Shown one piece after another: positions 1-11,901 of a stretch of 64,000 nt of DNA. The DNA lies in NCBI GenBank assembly GCA_030272585.1, contig BSYQ01000004.1, positions 7,068,001-7,132,000 on the forward strand, given 5' to 3'. The stretch is from Bryopsis sp. KO-2023. Taxonomy: Eukaryota; Chlorophyta; Ulvophyceae; Bryopsidales; Bryopsidaceae. The notes under the pieces were generated by a model. That model saw only the letters and a list, made by a program, of their open reading frames with translations. It had not been told where the DNA came from and did not search any database. Numbering within the stretch: position 1 is the stretch's first letter; each line of letters opens with the position of its first letter. A program made the position numbers and the translations under genes.

Positions 1-440
1 CCATAAATCCACAACATCAACCACCCACCAAAAAAGCCCCAATCAACAAACAAACAAAACAAAAAAACGCTGCACACCCTGGTTTCCTTGTCTTTTTTTA
101 TCTTTATCTTTTTTTGTTCGTTGCTTTTTTCCCACTCAAAAGCCAAAATCACATGCTTGCAATTAAAAACAGCCAAGCAGCAAAATTTTTCTGAGGCGGC
201 AGGGGGGAATAAAAGCAAAAAAAACAAAGGGACTTTCAGCTCTCTTTTTTCTCTCTCTCTTTCTCTCACTCTTTTCTTTCGACGAGTATTGCTGCCCCTC
301 CTTTATATATATATACACATATATAGCAGTTTTAAAAAGCAACATCCAAACAACTTAGGCATTGACACGCATCAAAAAGGCGAAATGCCTTTCCATTAAC
401 CCCCCCAACTTCAAAGTCCCCTTTTTTTGGTTTTCGAGAG
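1..440. other. 3' flank of the CCCH gene, no gene seen
   Basis: Low-complexity C/A-rich and pyrimidine-rich sequence with a short TA run near 305-325. It lies beyond the stop codon of the minus-strand CCCH gene and probably contains its 3' UTR. No coding region is supported. Confidence 0.5.
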
Positions 441-3047
441 TCACTGCCCCTCCATTCCGAGAACCCCTGGGAAAATGCAAGAGCTTGCGGTGGGCAAAGG
501 GACCGCTCCCCAAGTGCTGCGCCCACCACCAAAATCAGCAGAAAACGAGCTATTCAATGGACCATCCCAAGCGTCAAGCTGGGGGACCTGAATTTGAGGC
601 TGAGCAATTTCCCAACACGGCGTCAACCGAGTCTGACCCACCATGTCGTACACCGAGGAACCGGTAACAAACGGTGAGCTCAAATTTTGCTGGTGTTGTT
701 GGTCTGCTCCGATGCCTCCATTATTGACGAACCCAGTCTGACTGAAGTCCGTATGAATGCCAAACGTGCTCGCAGGAACTCCAGTGATCTGCTGTGTGGC
801 CCCATCGAGGGGGTTCCTCGGCGAAAGGTGCGTTGAGCGAGCAGAGTTTAAGGCCCAATTGGGATGGGCTGGGGTGGACCCCCGGGACATCAACAGTCCT
901 TGAAGCATGGCAGCATCTCGTTCCTCGGCCAACCCCTGCGGTCCCAGACCGTTGTTCGAGCCAAGACACTGCAAAGCCTCGTAAGTCATTCCCACCACAG
1001 GGGCACTCTGCCGCCTAAAAAGGAATTCACTCATCTGAGCTGCATTATCTTTGGTGGCAATGCTGGACGTGGTGGCCGGTCCCCAGGCAACCCCACCCCC
1101 AGCAGAGTCCATCATTTCATCGGACATGCCCCCCATTGCACTGGCATGGGTGCTCGTAGGCGAGGCCGAACCATAGCTACGAATAGAAGGACAAGAAGCA
1201 CCTGGACCCTGCATCGATCCAGGGGAGCCTCGCCCCACAACTGACCCCGAACTCTGTAACTTCACAGCATTTGCCAGGAGGGTCTGAATTTGCATCGAGG
1301 CCAATTTCTCGTTGACGGGCATACGCGCCCTCATGGAGGAGCTTCTCAAATGTTCTCCGGGGGCGACTTGTCGAGGGGTCCCAGATGTCTGACTCGGGCT
1401 CGAGAAGGAGCTTGTGAAACTGTGAGACTTGGTGAAAGTGCGACTGCTGTTGAAACTGTTTGATTTGAACGAGTGCCGGGAAAGCAAGGAGCCCATCAAA
1501 CTGTCTACAGAGTCACCCTCGCCGTCACCATCGTCACTGTTTACGCCCTCATCCATCATGAGACAATGCATGTGGGGGTTATCCCCGCCCATTCCAACCT
1601 GCACACCATTCAAAATCAGCTCTTCTCGACGACAACACACAGCATGTGAGGCCCTGCTGTCAACCCCAGTTCGAATCAATCCAAAAATGAAAGCTCCAGT
1701 CTGAATCGGTCCAATCCAAACTGAAATCGGTCACAGGGGCATTTGCCTGGATGAATTATGGTTTAAAAGGAAAATCACATACCTTTTGTTGGACGGGGTG
1801 CTCGTGTGGATCCTCCATAGTGGTGGGCAACATTGGAGAGCCTTCTTTTTCAGTCTGGGAACTTGTGGTTCTTTGCTCCTCGGCCCCATGGTAAAAGAAG
1901 CACAGCGCTCGCCCACACTCTCCACTCTTGTTACAGGCCACGGTGCGATACCTATGCAACAAGGAAAATCACCCCATCCGTAAGAGAAAACAACAGCAGC
2001 AACAGCTGAGATCCAAAAGTACAGCTGTACTTTGGTCAGTGGGGAACCTGCTCAGAAGCCGACCTCTTCACAAAAGGTGGTTGGCAGAAACCAGGCATTA
2101 AAACTCGATTGCTGCAAAAACCTGGTCGTTCAGAAAGCCAAACAGAGCGAAACGTGTTGAAGTATTAGATGGTGCTGGTCCTGCACCTTGTTGGATGCAA
2201 CCAGTACTCGAAATCATGGTGGGAGTAAGGGCAACGGTCCCCCCTTGGGCACTTCTGGCCCTGTTTCATTTCTGGGCAAGGTACGGCACAGTGAGTGCGT
2301 GGATCCCTCCTCCTTGCAGTTTCGCCTGGGTGCGCGTATGGGCAACCTGACCAGGTGTGCCTTCGTCGACGGGTGCACAGGGCAACCTTTAAAACAAGAA
2401 AGAATAAGGGTTGGTAAGGTAATAATGATAATAATAGTAATAACAGCCTCTGTTGAATTCGAACTGGAAGAAGAAAAACATAGTAGAGTTGTCTTGGGGG
2501 TGGTGTGCCGAACGCCCTAGTCAAGATGAATGCGTGCACATCGAATTTTTTTTCGACAGAAAACCAGCATTCTCTTCTTTTTTTTTCACCTTGAAGGTGT
2601 ACATCATAAACTCCGCTTTGGAACTTGCGTCTTCAAATTTTGGAAGCTTCAAGGTGAAAGATGCTCGACCAGCCTGCTCCATTCCCAAAAAAAAAACCAA
2701 TCGATTGATCAAACAATCAAACAAAGCACCTCCAACAAGAAAACCCCCCACCTCCAACCAGAGACACTAAAATTCCCCTACAATAACATTACGCGATCCA
2801 GGCAATCGCGATTTCCCATAGTTTGGACGCTCTACAATTCATCTCGACATGATGCGGTGATCGACCGAGCGCAACCCCCGTGTCGAAGCCGCGGTCCGCC
2901 CCCCCCAAAGCGCACCTTCCCACCCTTCTTCCGTTTGGGCACTTTAGATCCTTCGGGCTTCGTTGAGTCGAGCGGATGTCCGAAACTGGACGCCAACGGG
3001 GAAACCATATCGATCTCCATGTCCATAGTTTCTCTGGAAGAAACCAA
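441..3047 (-). CDS. RR-TZF type CCCH zinc finger protein, 5 coding exons
   Basis: Predicted cytoplasmic/nuclear RNA-binding regulator of the plant arginine-rich tandem CCCH family. Coding exons read from splice sites and phase: 3047 or 3026-2916, 2673-2590, 2386-2187, 1951-1783, 1700-441; about 607-614 aa. Start is either ATG 3047 or the in-frame ATG 3026; a cag just upstream of the second may be a 5' UTR splice acceptor, so 3026 is possible. Exon 2 ends with the family signature EFMMYTFK. Exon 3 has C-x5-H-x4-C-x3-H followed by the Arg-rich linker, then C-x8-C-x5-C-x3-H. Exactly 16 residues later exon 4 supplies C-x5-C-x4-C-x3-H. This matches the canonical plant TZF spacing. The long last exon is Ser/Gly/Gln-rich and apparently disordered, as in plant homologues. 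Exon phases agree at all four junctions. No ankyrin repeats are visible. Confidence 0.9.
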
Positions 3048-5130
3048 ACCTCAAAGTATACAAGTGGGAAAACTCCTCAGCCCAACCGCCTTGGAAGTCA
3101 GCCGACGTCACACGACCGGATTCGAATCCGAACCACGTTGGAGCGTCTGCGTACAAAAGAATTTATCTCGAGCGCTTCGACGACCCCTTCCTTTTTCAAT
3201 CTCTCTCCCCCTCGGGACGGCAGGCCTTCAGAAAAATTGCTGACCAACTTTTTTTTCTCCTTTTTTTTCCCTACTCACGTAGACGCTCGAATATTATCGA
3301 ACGCAACGCTTTCCAGCAAAAAAAAAAAATTGGGCGTCAAAAAAAAAACCGAGTGTGCTGCAAGCCTCTCGCTTTCTTGCTTCGTCCTTCCAAAAGGTGT
3401 ACAAAAGACTTCACAGCAAGCACAGTGGACTTGCTCGGAAAGAAATCCCGGAACGCAAAATAACAGAAACGATCCGTGCTTTGGGCCCGCAGCGGGAGAC
3501 CGAGGCTGCGCAGAAACTCAAGTTTTTTTTTCTGATTTTTTTCCAATGGGGAAGGTTTCCCTAATTCGTTGGGGTTGAATTGGGTCGTAATCCGCTTGTG
3601 TATCCGGCGCAAGATACACAAGTCGGGCATGGATGTGGGTAGCCCCCAATGCTCTCCAACGATTTCGGCATTCAGCAGTAGAGGTTCGCTACCAATTACG
3701 AGCGATCGCTCGACACCCTGGCGGCTTGATGCTGGCCTCAAGAGAGCGCCGAACCCTTGTCGGAGCGAGGTAGACTGACGTCTATTGGCGACGTTTCCCG
3801 AGGTTCGCCGCCACGATTGTTGATGATGTGGAGCAGCAACTTGGCCTGCTGGACGCTGTGCACTTGGGTTGAGCGTCGCAGTTCTTTTTTCGAATGCACT
3901 GAACCATTGGGGATATTTGATTGATTGACACTCCGTGGTCGTGAAAAGTTTCCCACTTGCAGCTGTGTTTTCTGCTAAAGGAACTTTCCTCCTGACCACA
4001 ACGCAGATTCACATTCGCCGTTCCCTGTCCCGTTGTCGCAATCAGGAAATTGTGTTACAGACTCTTCTCCCATCCAACCGATTGCATGCAGGGTGGCGTT
4101 GGAGTTCTCCCAGGAATTCATTGCGATAATCGAGTTCTGGCTCCCTTTGTTCTCGTGCCGCACTTGCCTAGCGTTGCTACTGGAAAGACACGCGCACGTG
4201 AGGCGTGTGGAAGTCCAAATGGATTCCGCCAGCAAGAAAACAACTTTCAAGGCACACACTAGCACACATCACAGTCGCACCATAAAAACCGAATCTCAGC
4301 GGAGCTGGGCACACGCTGAAGATTTGTATTTTTCAACGTGGTGATTCTATTCAACTCCACAACCCTACCCCAACAAACATATCCCAAAGCGAAGTTTGTA
4401 ACGCCGACACGATTCGAACTGTCGTCGTTCGAATCCACCCAGCCGGTGTCAGTGCAAAACGCAGAAATACAGCGGCGACAGAATGACGGCCTCGTCCTCT
4501 TTGCAGAGCAGCGAGGTGGAGAGGGTCAGACATTGCTTCAGGTGCTCAAGGAGCAGGTTGCTCTCGCGGCTTGGAGGGGATCAGTGGTGGTTCCCATGAC
4601 CATCAGAATCGACCGTCTCATCCTGTACTACACGCGCCCCCAATAAGTATAATTGCTGCCCCAAGCTCGTCCTGCCTGCCAAAAGGAAAAGGGAAGCAGG
4701 AGAGAGGTGCCGTGTGGATCCTGACCCAAGCAGGTAACGCTCTACTGGTTGCTTTGTGTCTGTACGCGCAACGGCAGCCACGTGCGCCCCTTGGCTGGAC
4801 GTGGATGTTTTACTTTCCTTGAGAAACACGAATAAGCATGCACGTTTTCCCGGAAACAACAGGGCAAGGCCCACCGGTGTTGCGCAGGGTGCAGCTTACC
4901 TTTCCTAGTTCTAAAGAGAAACAGTCTCGGTGAATATCAAGTAGTCTTGCTAAAATAACCCCCCTGTGGAAGTTAGGGTGCCCCAGGCCACAACCAAACT
5001 AACCACCAAGGAACTCACGAACTACCCCAAGTACAAAATGTGCAAGCCGGACTCTGCCCTCAAGATATCTTATTGTTGATATTCGTTTGCAGGTGTCATA
5101 TTTTCGACTGTCTGAGACGTAACAGAGAAA
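3048..5130. other. Intergenic: divergent promoter region
   Basis: Separates the minus-strand CCCH gene from the plus-strand GH17-like gene, so it should hold both promoters and probably a non-coding 5' exon of the CCCH gene. Several 60-220 codon open frames occur on both strands, but none has a recognisable motif, consistent splice phase or protein-like composition. Confidence 0.5.
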
Positions 5131-6445
5131 ATGGCGAGGTCAGTTCTTGCTGTCGCGCTAGTTGCCCTGCTGGCAGGATGCGCCAGCGCCAAACTCCATG
5201 GTGTTACCTATAATCCTTTCTCCAAGAGCTCTAAGCAGCAATGCCTGGGTGAGAGTCGCGCTTGTGTTTTCCGACCAATTGCTCTTCAGAACCCAACCTC
5301 CAGGCCGTACGCGTTTCTGTGGATCCTGTTTAACCCGTTTCGTTTCTGTGGGCAGAGTCCAAAGAGTTGGATAGTCACTTGAAAGGTATCGCTAAAACCG
5401 CGGAGAACATTCGTCTGTACTCCTTGACGATTTGTCCCGACAACACACGGGCCATCATGAAGTTCGCTGCCAAGAACGATTTGGGCGTTATGGTTGGGAT
5501 GCATCTGACCAAGAGCACCATGAACAACAACAAGGAGTTCAAGATGTTGGAAATGCTGGTCAAGAAATATGCTGACAACATCGTTTCCATTGTTGTTGGT
5601 AATGAATTGGTGTACATCAGCAAGGTACATGCCAGTTAAATTCATGCCTCTCATTCCACAGTGCCTCGTTTTTGGAATTTCCAGGTTTTGAGTGGTGTTT
5701 GGAAAGCAGTCGCTGAGTTGTGTTTTCCCCTCCTCCAGATGAAGACCGCCAAGGTTGTTGGATACATCTTGAAGGCTAAGGCTATTGTCAAGAAGGCCAA
5801 GGCTGACATCATGGTTTCCACCGCCGAGTCCTGGCCGTACCTCGAGTTCAACAAGTCCGCCAAGAAGATCACTGCTGCGGCCGACTTTGTCTGCATGAAC
5901 ATGCAGCCCTACTGGGAAGGCATCGCTGCCGACTCCGAACCAGGTGTCATGGTAAACTCCAAGGCTGATGTTCTTGAGAACATCCACAAGAAGGAGGTTG
6001 CCATTTGCGGAGCTGGTTGGCCCACTATGGGAGAGAAGTGCTGCAATGGCAGGCCAAGGACCCTTGACGGTCGCATGGTACGGCCAGAACAACACCACAT
6101 CCATTCAGTATGAAGCAAGCGCCTGTATTGTTTGTTGAGACTGGCCGTCTTTTCCCGTGTTGATAGTTTTGCTTTCTGTGTGTGCAGTCTGTTCCCGGCG
6201 AGAAAGCCCAGTCGAATTTCCTTGCGGACCTCGACAAGGCTGCCACCAAGAGCGATAGAATGTACTTTGTGACTGAAGCCATCGATGGAGAGTGGAGGAG
6301 GACCTGGGCTCCTTGTGATGACTGTGTCGGTTTGACCAAAGACTTTGGTTGCAAAAATAAAAAAAAGCCAGAGTGCGAAGTTGAATACCACTTTGGTTTC
6401 ATGACTTACTCTGGCAAGACCAAGCCAGGCATCAAGATCCCTTAG
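5131..6445 (+). CDS. Secreted GH17-like (beta-1,3-glucanase family) protein with nucleophile substitution
   Basis: Exons 5131-5248, 5356-5624, 5739-6077, 6188-6445, giving about 327 aa; all junctions are GT-AG and phases agree. An alternative donor near 6109 would lengthen exon 3 by 10 codons. A signal peptide (about residues 1-20, ending CASAK) is followed by HGVTYNPFS, the typical first beta strand of glycoside hydrolase family 17. IRLYS and the acid/base motif VVGNE (end of exon 2) are present, as is the WP motif AGWPT in exon 3. In active GH17 enzymes the residue two before GWP is the nucleophile Glu (usually ETGWP or ESGWP); here it reads GAGWP, so the nucleophile is Gly. A GGA versus GAA codon is a single base change. 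Cys pairs near the C-terminus suggest an extracellular fold. It may be a glucan-binding pseudoenzyme rather than a hydrolase. Confidence 0.82.
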
Positions 6446-7078
6446 GTTTCCTAGACAGTGTTTGTTGTTTGATATTATTTCTTTTCCCTGTGCGATTCAT
6501 ATTATTTCGAGATTCTTCGGACGGGGATGCATTCGTGATTGCTATGCTGTGATAAGAATGCTTTGAAGAAAGAAAGGAGTGGGCATTTGTTTTGGGTGGG
6601 AGGGAGGGAGGGGCCTTAAATTTGAAAAAATAATGGTCTTTCAACAGGAGTGTAACGACTGTTTGTTCACTTGTCTGTGAAACTATTTTTTTTATATGAG
6701 GTTGCAAAGGAGACAGTCTGGACAGGAAGATGTGTTGATCATCCCTGATTCTCTCCACCATTCACGGTTTGCTTTTTTGGTTATCATGAAAAGTTGGCAT
6801 AGTGCCTCCCTGTTCTGCACCCAACACAAAACACAACCCAATAAGCAACCCCTCCGCCACAGATCGTGGTGGCAAACGCCAAGAGGCGAAGTCATGCCCC
6901 CAACATGCGTTGGATTTCCCTAACATTTCCACAAATGAAATAAATGCTGACGAAATTCGCTGGGTCGACTTTATCGTTTGAATTGGAGAATCGGAGTCCA
7001 GTTTCGCCTCGCGCTTACATATATATCTAAAGAGGTAACTGAAAGCGGTTTCAAGAGTCGACCAAGCGAGCAAGCAAC
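6446..7078. promoter_or_regulatory. GH17 3' UTR and ACBP promoter
   Basis: The 633 bases hold the 3' UTR of the GH17-like gene and the upstream region of the acyl-CoA-binding protein gene. A TA-rich stretch (acatatatatct) at about 7017-7028 lies about 50-60 bases before the ATG and could be the TATA element. No other feature is seen. Confidence 0.4.
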
Positions 7079-8574
7079 ATGGGTGTTCAGGTAACTTTTT
7101 CACCAACACCTCTCCTTCGCTACTCCAGTCGCCCTGCCTTGCGTGCGTTGCATCTAGTTATGCGCTGGATGGAACTGCCGCGCTGCATTGTCGCTGAGCT
7201 GAGATCTTGTTACTCTGAGCGAAACCCGGGGTTCATTTCCTAGACAGGGCTATGCTAGGAACCCCCCCCTCCAAACTATAAGAGAAGGGCCAGTCCGTCA
7301 GGCAAACTGGAAAACTAAAAAATATCAGCTGGAGAAGAAAAAAACACCAGGAACTTTTTTTTTTTTGATATATCTGTTTTAATTCTATAAGTTTGCTTCA
7401 AAAAATCATGCAGGAAGATTTTGAAAAAGCAGCTGAAGAAGCATCCAATGTGATCCCCAGCAATATTACTAATGATGAAAAGCTGGCACTGTATGGTCTT
7501 TTCAAGCAGGCAAAATTTGGGGACAACACCGCAGGTGTGGTTCTAAAGAATTTGAAAAAAAAACTGAACTTCAAAACGGGGAAAACGAGTGGTGCTGATT
7601 AGCCATTTCAAAAATCAGACATAAGCAAACTGTGTGTATCAGAGGATGAAGAGAATAGAGTGCTCCCTGTTTATCAAGTCACAATGGGTTTTTTAGATTG
7701 GAAAAGACTTGTGGGACCCATTTACTGAATTGAAACCAAAAAGAATTAAGAGAAAGAATGAAAGAAATGAAAAATTTCTGACCTCCACCCTGGTAGTTCT
7801 CTACTGTCGAAAGTGCATTCTGCCTACCTCCAGTCCATGGATTAATTGAAAGAATAAGTCTGACCCTTGAGCTTTTACTGGTGGACAACACAAAAGCCCT
7901 GAGAAACAAAAAAACACCTTCCCAAAAGAATTATTTGTAAATGCTTATTCAGAACAGCCCCTCCTGAAGTTTCAAGCTGATCCCAGAGTTAATGATGGCT
8001 GCGCTGTTTTGGCTCGACTGTGGTGGATTGTTCATCAATCTTTCTGGTTAAACTCCATTTTGTGTTTACTTTAGCCAAGCCTGGAATCCTGGACATTCAA
8101 GGTCGAAAGAAATGGTTCGCTTGGGAAGAGCACAAGGGGAAAGATTCCGAAACTGCTATGAAGGAGTACATTGCGTGAGTTTGCATAATTTTTTCCAGTC
8201 GACATTTCAGCAACTTTGAGTCTGGGAGTCTTTGCTTGACCCAAATGTTGTTTTTTTCATTCAAATTCATTGCATTTATTTTTTAATCTTGTTTCGGGGT
8301 TAAGCATCTCTTAAAGGGGGGGGGGGGCGGGGTTCTAAAAGAGCTCAAGCTTAATTTTGGCAGAATTAGCCATTTTTGAACAACATCGGGAGTTCTACCA
8401 GACATCCCATTTCGTCCTAGGCTCAGTTTTTCAAGTGTGCAGCATGTTTTTGGTTGAACAGAAATATGACTAAAATTTTATTTGAGTGTTGGGTTTTGCG
8501 GAAGTTAAGAGTCAAATTTTCTGTGTCGACTTTGCAGTAAAGTTGAGGAGCTGAAAGCAATATACTGCACTTGA
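7079..8574 (+). CDS. ACBP: Acyl-CoA-binding protein, small single-domain type
   Basis: Cytosolic carrier of long-chain acyl-CoA esters. Four exons: 7079-7090 (only MGVQ), 7414-7534, 8075-8174, 8538-8574; total 89 aa, the usual size of the single-domain class (about 86-92 aa). All introns are GT-AG and phases (0, 1, 2) join without a break. Visible family features are DFEKAAEEA in helix 1, LALYGLFKQA in helix 2 with the conserved Tyr and Lys, KWFAWEEHKG (the family KWxAWxxLKG signature, with His in place of Leu), AMKEYIAKVEELK in helix 4. The 12-base first exon fixes the start; the exon 2 ATG at 7408 is inside the intron sequence just before the acceptor and should not be used. Intron 2 contains a C-free poly-T and G-run tract near 8319-8333 downstream. 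Confidence 0.95.
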
Positions 8575-9289
8575 TTTCCGATTTTCTCAGGAATACAGGG
8601 GAAGAAGTAAAACCAGTTGCCTGCTCCACGAAACACAATCAATGTTGTGGATTCTTGTTTTCTGAAATTCCGCCCCGTTAAGAAGTCACATAGAACACAT
8701 GGCTTGTCTTGTTTTGGCAAGACTTGAAAAAAGGAAAGAAAAATTGTGAATTGTGGGGCTAATTTTGTTTGTTGTTCCAGCAGTTTTTTTTCTTTTCTTT
8801 TTTTTTTTGTTCTTTTGGGGGAAATGGGGCAGGGAGGATTCTCTGCTTCAATTTCTGGAGGTGAGGTTTCATTTTTCTGACCCACGTTTCTTGGTTTTAG
8901 ATATATTGATGCCCAGTTTCTGTTTTGTTATTTTTCTTTAAAAAGACAGGAGTGTGTTTTTTATGGCCATTTGTTGGATGATTGGTGTTTGGCTGTGCTA
9001 CTTTCCAGCCTGTGAAATTATGCGGGATGGGGGAAAAATCCCCAATCCATCAACGCATTTCACTTGGACGTTGCCTCAAAATTCGCATCTGTCAATAATC
9101 CAATAATCCATTCAGTGTTTCGCCCTTAAAAAGGAGAATGAAAAATAAAAGATCGTCACCAATCAATCATATTGTGTTTTTGAAAGGAAAGTATTTTGAG
9201 ACATCGTCAAGTATGTGGTACTGAAGAGAAACCACATAGAAAACAGGTGGCACAGACAAAAGCAAATCATTGCATGAGATATGCTGTAC
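8575..9289. other. ACBP 3' region, no further gene
   Basis: T-rich sequence downstream of the ACBP stop codon. Open frames on both strands here are rich in Phe and Lys from homopolymer runs and carry no motif. Probably 3' UTR and spacer. Confidence 0.45.
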
Positions 9290-9379
9290 CTGATCAGGTG
9301 TAAAGACTGGTTTGCCACTCGCAAATTCTACACACAGCATCAAACACAATCCAACTACAAAAAGGGGGGGAGCCATCAT
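9167..9379 (-). CDS. Short ORF with possible signal peptide, unrecognised
   Basis: A 70-codon minus-strand frame begins with two Met codons and a strongly hydrophobic stretch (PPLFVVGLCLMLCVEF) ending ASGK, as a secretory signal would. A possible splice donor (cag|gtacag) follows at about 9289, so only the first 30 codons might be coding, with later exons not identified. It lies just downstream of the Pro/Ala-rich secreted gene on the same strand, and could be a relic of a related first exon. I do not recognise a family. Confidence 0.28.
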   Translation of the reverse strand: MMAPPLFVVGLCLMLCVEFASGKPVFTPDQVQHISCNDLLLSVPPVFYVVSLQYHILDDVSKYFPFKNTI

Positions 9380-9746
9380 TTAAAAAAAAAAAAAAAAAAG
9401 GGCATCAATTATTAAAAAAGACGCCACTCCCTTTTCTACAGGCTCAGGACAGTAAACCAGCAACCAACCAATTTCTTGACTGAGAGACATCAACTACACA
9501 TGTTTCCACGCATTCTTACGCATTCTATTTTTTTATTACCTTCCCACATGAGAAAAACTTGGAAGGCTTCATTATCACATTCATTTTCTTTATTCTATAA
9601 GTAAACATATTCCATCTTCTTCTGATTCTGTCCCCAAAACATCCATTCCATCCCAATACACCTACCAAGAAAAGAAGCAGCTTTATTCACTGATACAAGA
9701 GCAAAAAAATAATTAACTATCCACACCGCCTTCTAAAAATACAGCT

Positions 9747-10649
9747 TCAATCCGACAGTCCTGACTGACGATTGTGCACCCCCGCCATTGAAATTCCGGC
9801 GGTTTGAGCGACTCCACCAGTGATGCCAGCGTGTTTTGTCTGTCTTTCCACCGTGATCCCAATATCCACAGTTTGATGCTGAAAAGGATTTGCCACAGCA
9901 ACAGAGTCTCCATTGGCTCCCTGGGAAAGGCCAGCCGCCACAGGTCCTACAGCATTCAGAGGAAGAGATGCCTGTGCAGGTGGAGGTGAGGGAACTGATG
10001 CAGGTACCGGTAAAGGGGCAGGAAGGGGTGCAGGAAGGGGTGCAGGTGCAGGTATAGGTGCCGGTACATGTGCCGGTACGGGTATTGATGGAGGTGGTAT
10101 TGTTGGTGCTGGCACATATGATTCAGCCGGCAGTGTGGTAGGGAATTCTGCAAAACATCACAGCCGGAATGAATGGCTTGTCCATAGTATGACTCAGCGT
10201 ATCACTTGGTAATGTGCACAGGGGGGTGATCAGGGTGATCACCCCATATATTATGGGATTACCTGAGATGCCCAGGGTGTTGGTACTCAACGGTGAAACC
10301 CCAATGTGTTGTGGGCTAGGCACAGGATCTGGTGGGTCTGGTTTGTCTGGGTGGACAAGGCCAGTAGCTTCTCTGACAGCTCGGCTTACTGCCAACTCAA
10401 CAACGTTGCTGACAGGCTTTTTATCCATGTCTTTGTTGGCTTCGTTGTTGCTACCATTCTCTGTGCATCAAAAGCAGCAATTTCATTTTCTATTTGAACA
10501 TGGGAAAATCTTCATTCGTTCAAAGGCTTCACCCAGCACTGAATCCCACAGATACACCAAGAGCCCACAGGAAGAGTATTCCTTTAATCATGGTAAATGG
10601 CTGGTCACTCTTTTGACCTAAAGGAGGGGGTTCCTGAGATTTCGTGTGC
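9747..10649 (-). pseudogene. 3' part of secreted Pro/Ala-rich protein gene, split by the KDZ element
   Basis: Minus-strand exons: 10649 to about 10558 (or 10533), 10460-10263, and 10147-9747. The last two are well supported: acceptor ttttgcag at 10148, donor at 10262, phase 1 between them. The last exon is a Pro/Ala/Val repeat rich in PAP, PLPAP and VPAP motifs, then a Gly/Ala/Val tail ending GLSD. Such composition resembles cell-wall Pro-rich proteins, but no named family can be assigned. An ATG at 10591 opens a hydrophobic stretch (MIKGILFLWALG) that could act as a new signal peptide. However the same frame is continuous across the transposon target site with the signal-peptide ORF at 28312-28484, so the original start was probably there. 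The donor of the first exon is ambiguous. Whether the gene still works (by splicing out the transposon or by starting at 10591) cannot be told. Confidence 0.6.
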
Positions 10650-10657
10650 TGTGTTGG
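10650..10657. repeat. 8-bp target-site duplication, left copy
   Basis: TGTGTTGG at 10650-10657 is repeated at 28312-28319, directly outside the two ends of the inverted-repeat element. Eight bases is the length known for Zisupton-type (KDZ) transposons. Confidence 0.8.
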
Positions 10658-11334
10658 AGGACCCCGAGGTAACCTGCGCATGGTATCATGGTACCCCCGT
10701 GTTACCCCATGATACCCCGTGATACCTCCATGATACCCATGATACCCATGATACCCAATTATACCCACTGATACCCACGATATCGTCGATGCCCGCCGAT
10801 ACCAGCGACAAACGCAGAAACGCCTCGAAGGACCGAGCCCGTCGAGGAGACGTCGCACGAAGAGAGAGCGCACACCCCGACCACTTCGGAAAATCGGTGG
10901 TGTGCCAGTGCTGATATATTCACTTATTGTGGGTTGTTTTCAGATCGAGGGCCCAGAGTTTTATTCAAATAAAAAAAAAATAGATACGATTTCCAGGTCT
11001 TTTGTCTTGGATATTTGTAGGCTTCGGATAAGATTGTTGGCATTGGGGGGGGGGGGGGGCAGAAGCAGCAGTAGCAGGACCAATGACCAATGTCTGGTGT
11101 AGGGTGCCCAGAGTTTCCATATGTGAGGAAGCCAAAAAAATCAGCGTGCAATCAGATCCTGGGGGAAATGGGGACGTCTTTGGGGGGGCTCGGGGGAGAG
11201 TCAGGAGCTCAGGGAAATCCGCAGCAAGGGATTTCACGAAAGCTGTGTGACCTTGGCTAGAGAGAAGGTGAGAAGTCCATTTTAATGGCTCCTGGCGAGT
11301 TATCATGGCAAACTGTAGGAAGAAAAACGGGCTT
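10658..11334 (+). repeat. Left terminal inverted repeat of the KDZ-type element
   Basis: Inverted copy of 27629-28311. The outer ~130 bases are dense in GATACCC-like units, followed by a segment shared with the right end that includes a 17-base G run (11045-11061, C run on the right) and the inward ATG-containing string ATGGCAAACTGTAG. Divergence between the arms is obvious by eye (substitutions and small indels), so the element is not brand new. Confidence 0.85.
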
Positions 11335-11901
11335 TTGACTTCGATCAGCGGAGTGGTGAAGGGTTATACAAATCGACTTCACAGGTTAGGATCGACACGA
11401 GGGAATTTAGTTTCGAGTTTCCAGTTTTTTGTTTTAAAACGTTTTAATACAATTCATATGTAATGTTACACATCGAATTACCCTCACACGCCCATTTCTT
11501 CAAAAAAAAATTTCAAAGGTCAAAACAGCTATCTCTTTGAACGCTGAGAATGTGATAGTGTGTTAGAGTTGAAAGCAAAACGCTGTAGAGTGATTGTGTC
11601 TGCAGTACACTCTGTTGTTGTTCACGTTTTCTGGAAACTGAGTTGTGAAATGGCTGCTAGGCAAATGTGGCAACTGTGTCAGTATATTTTAGCATCGTTC
11701 GCCACAGTTTTCTCCGAGATAAAACCCATTTCATGGATGCCATGAAATCACGTTCATGAAATATCACCCTTGGGTTGTGGAAAGATGCACAGTTTTCGTA
11801 AATCGTCTGCGCGTGGACCGATCATATTATATGTTTCGGAATTCGTTTTTGGTTGTTTCACTTTTTTGGAGTGGCTGTGCACTTTCTTGGGTTTTATTCA
11901 G
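11335..11901. other. Element interior, no gene seen
   Basis: AT-rich sequence between the left terminal repeat and the Ala-rich exon. Short open frames only; a possible promoter or upstream exon of the following gene could be here but no signal is clear. Confidence 0.4.

Noticed and set aside
3250-5130. Several 70-220 codon frames upstream of the CCCH gene
   Set aside because: No domain, no consistent splice phase, and they occur in competing frames on both strands.
10965-11306. Outward ORF in the left terminal repeat, partly matched in the right repeat (MITRQ... start)
   Set aside because: Matching is explained by DNA identity of the arms; the frames diverge and end differently.
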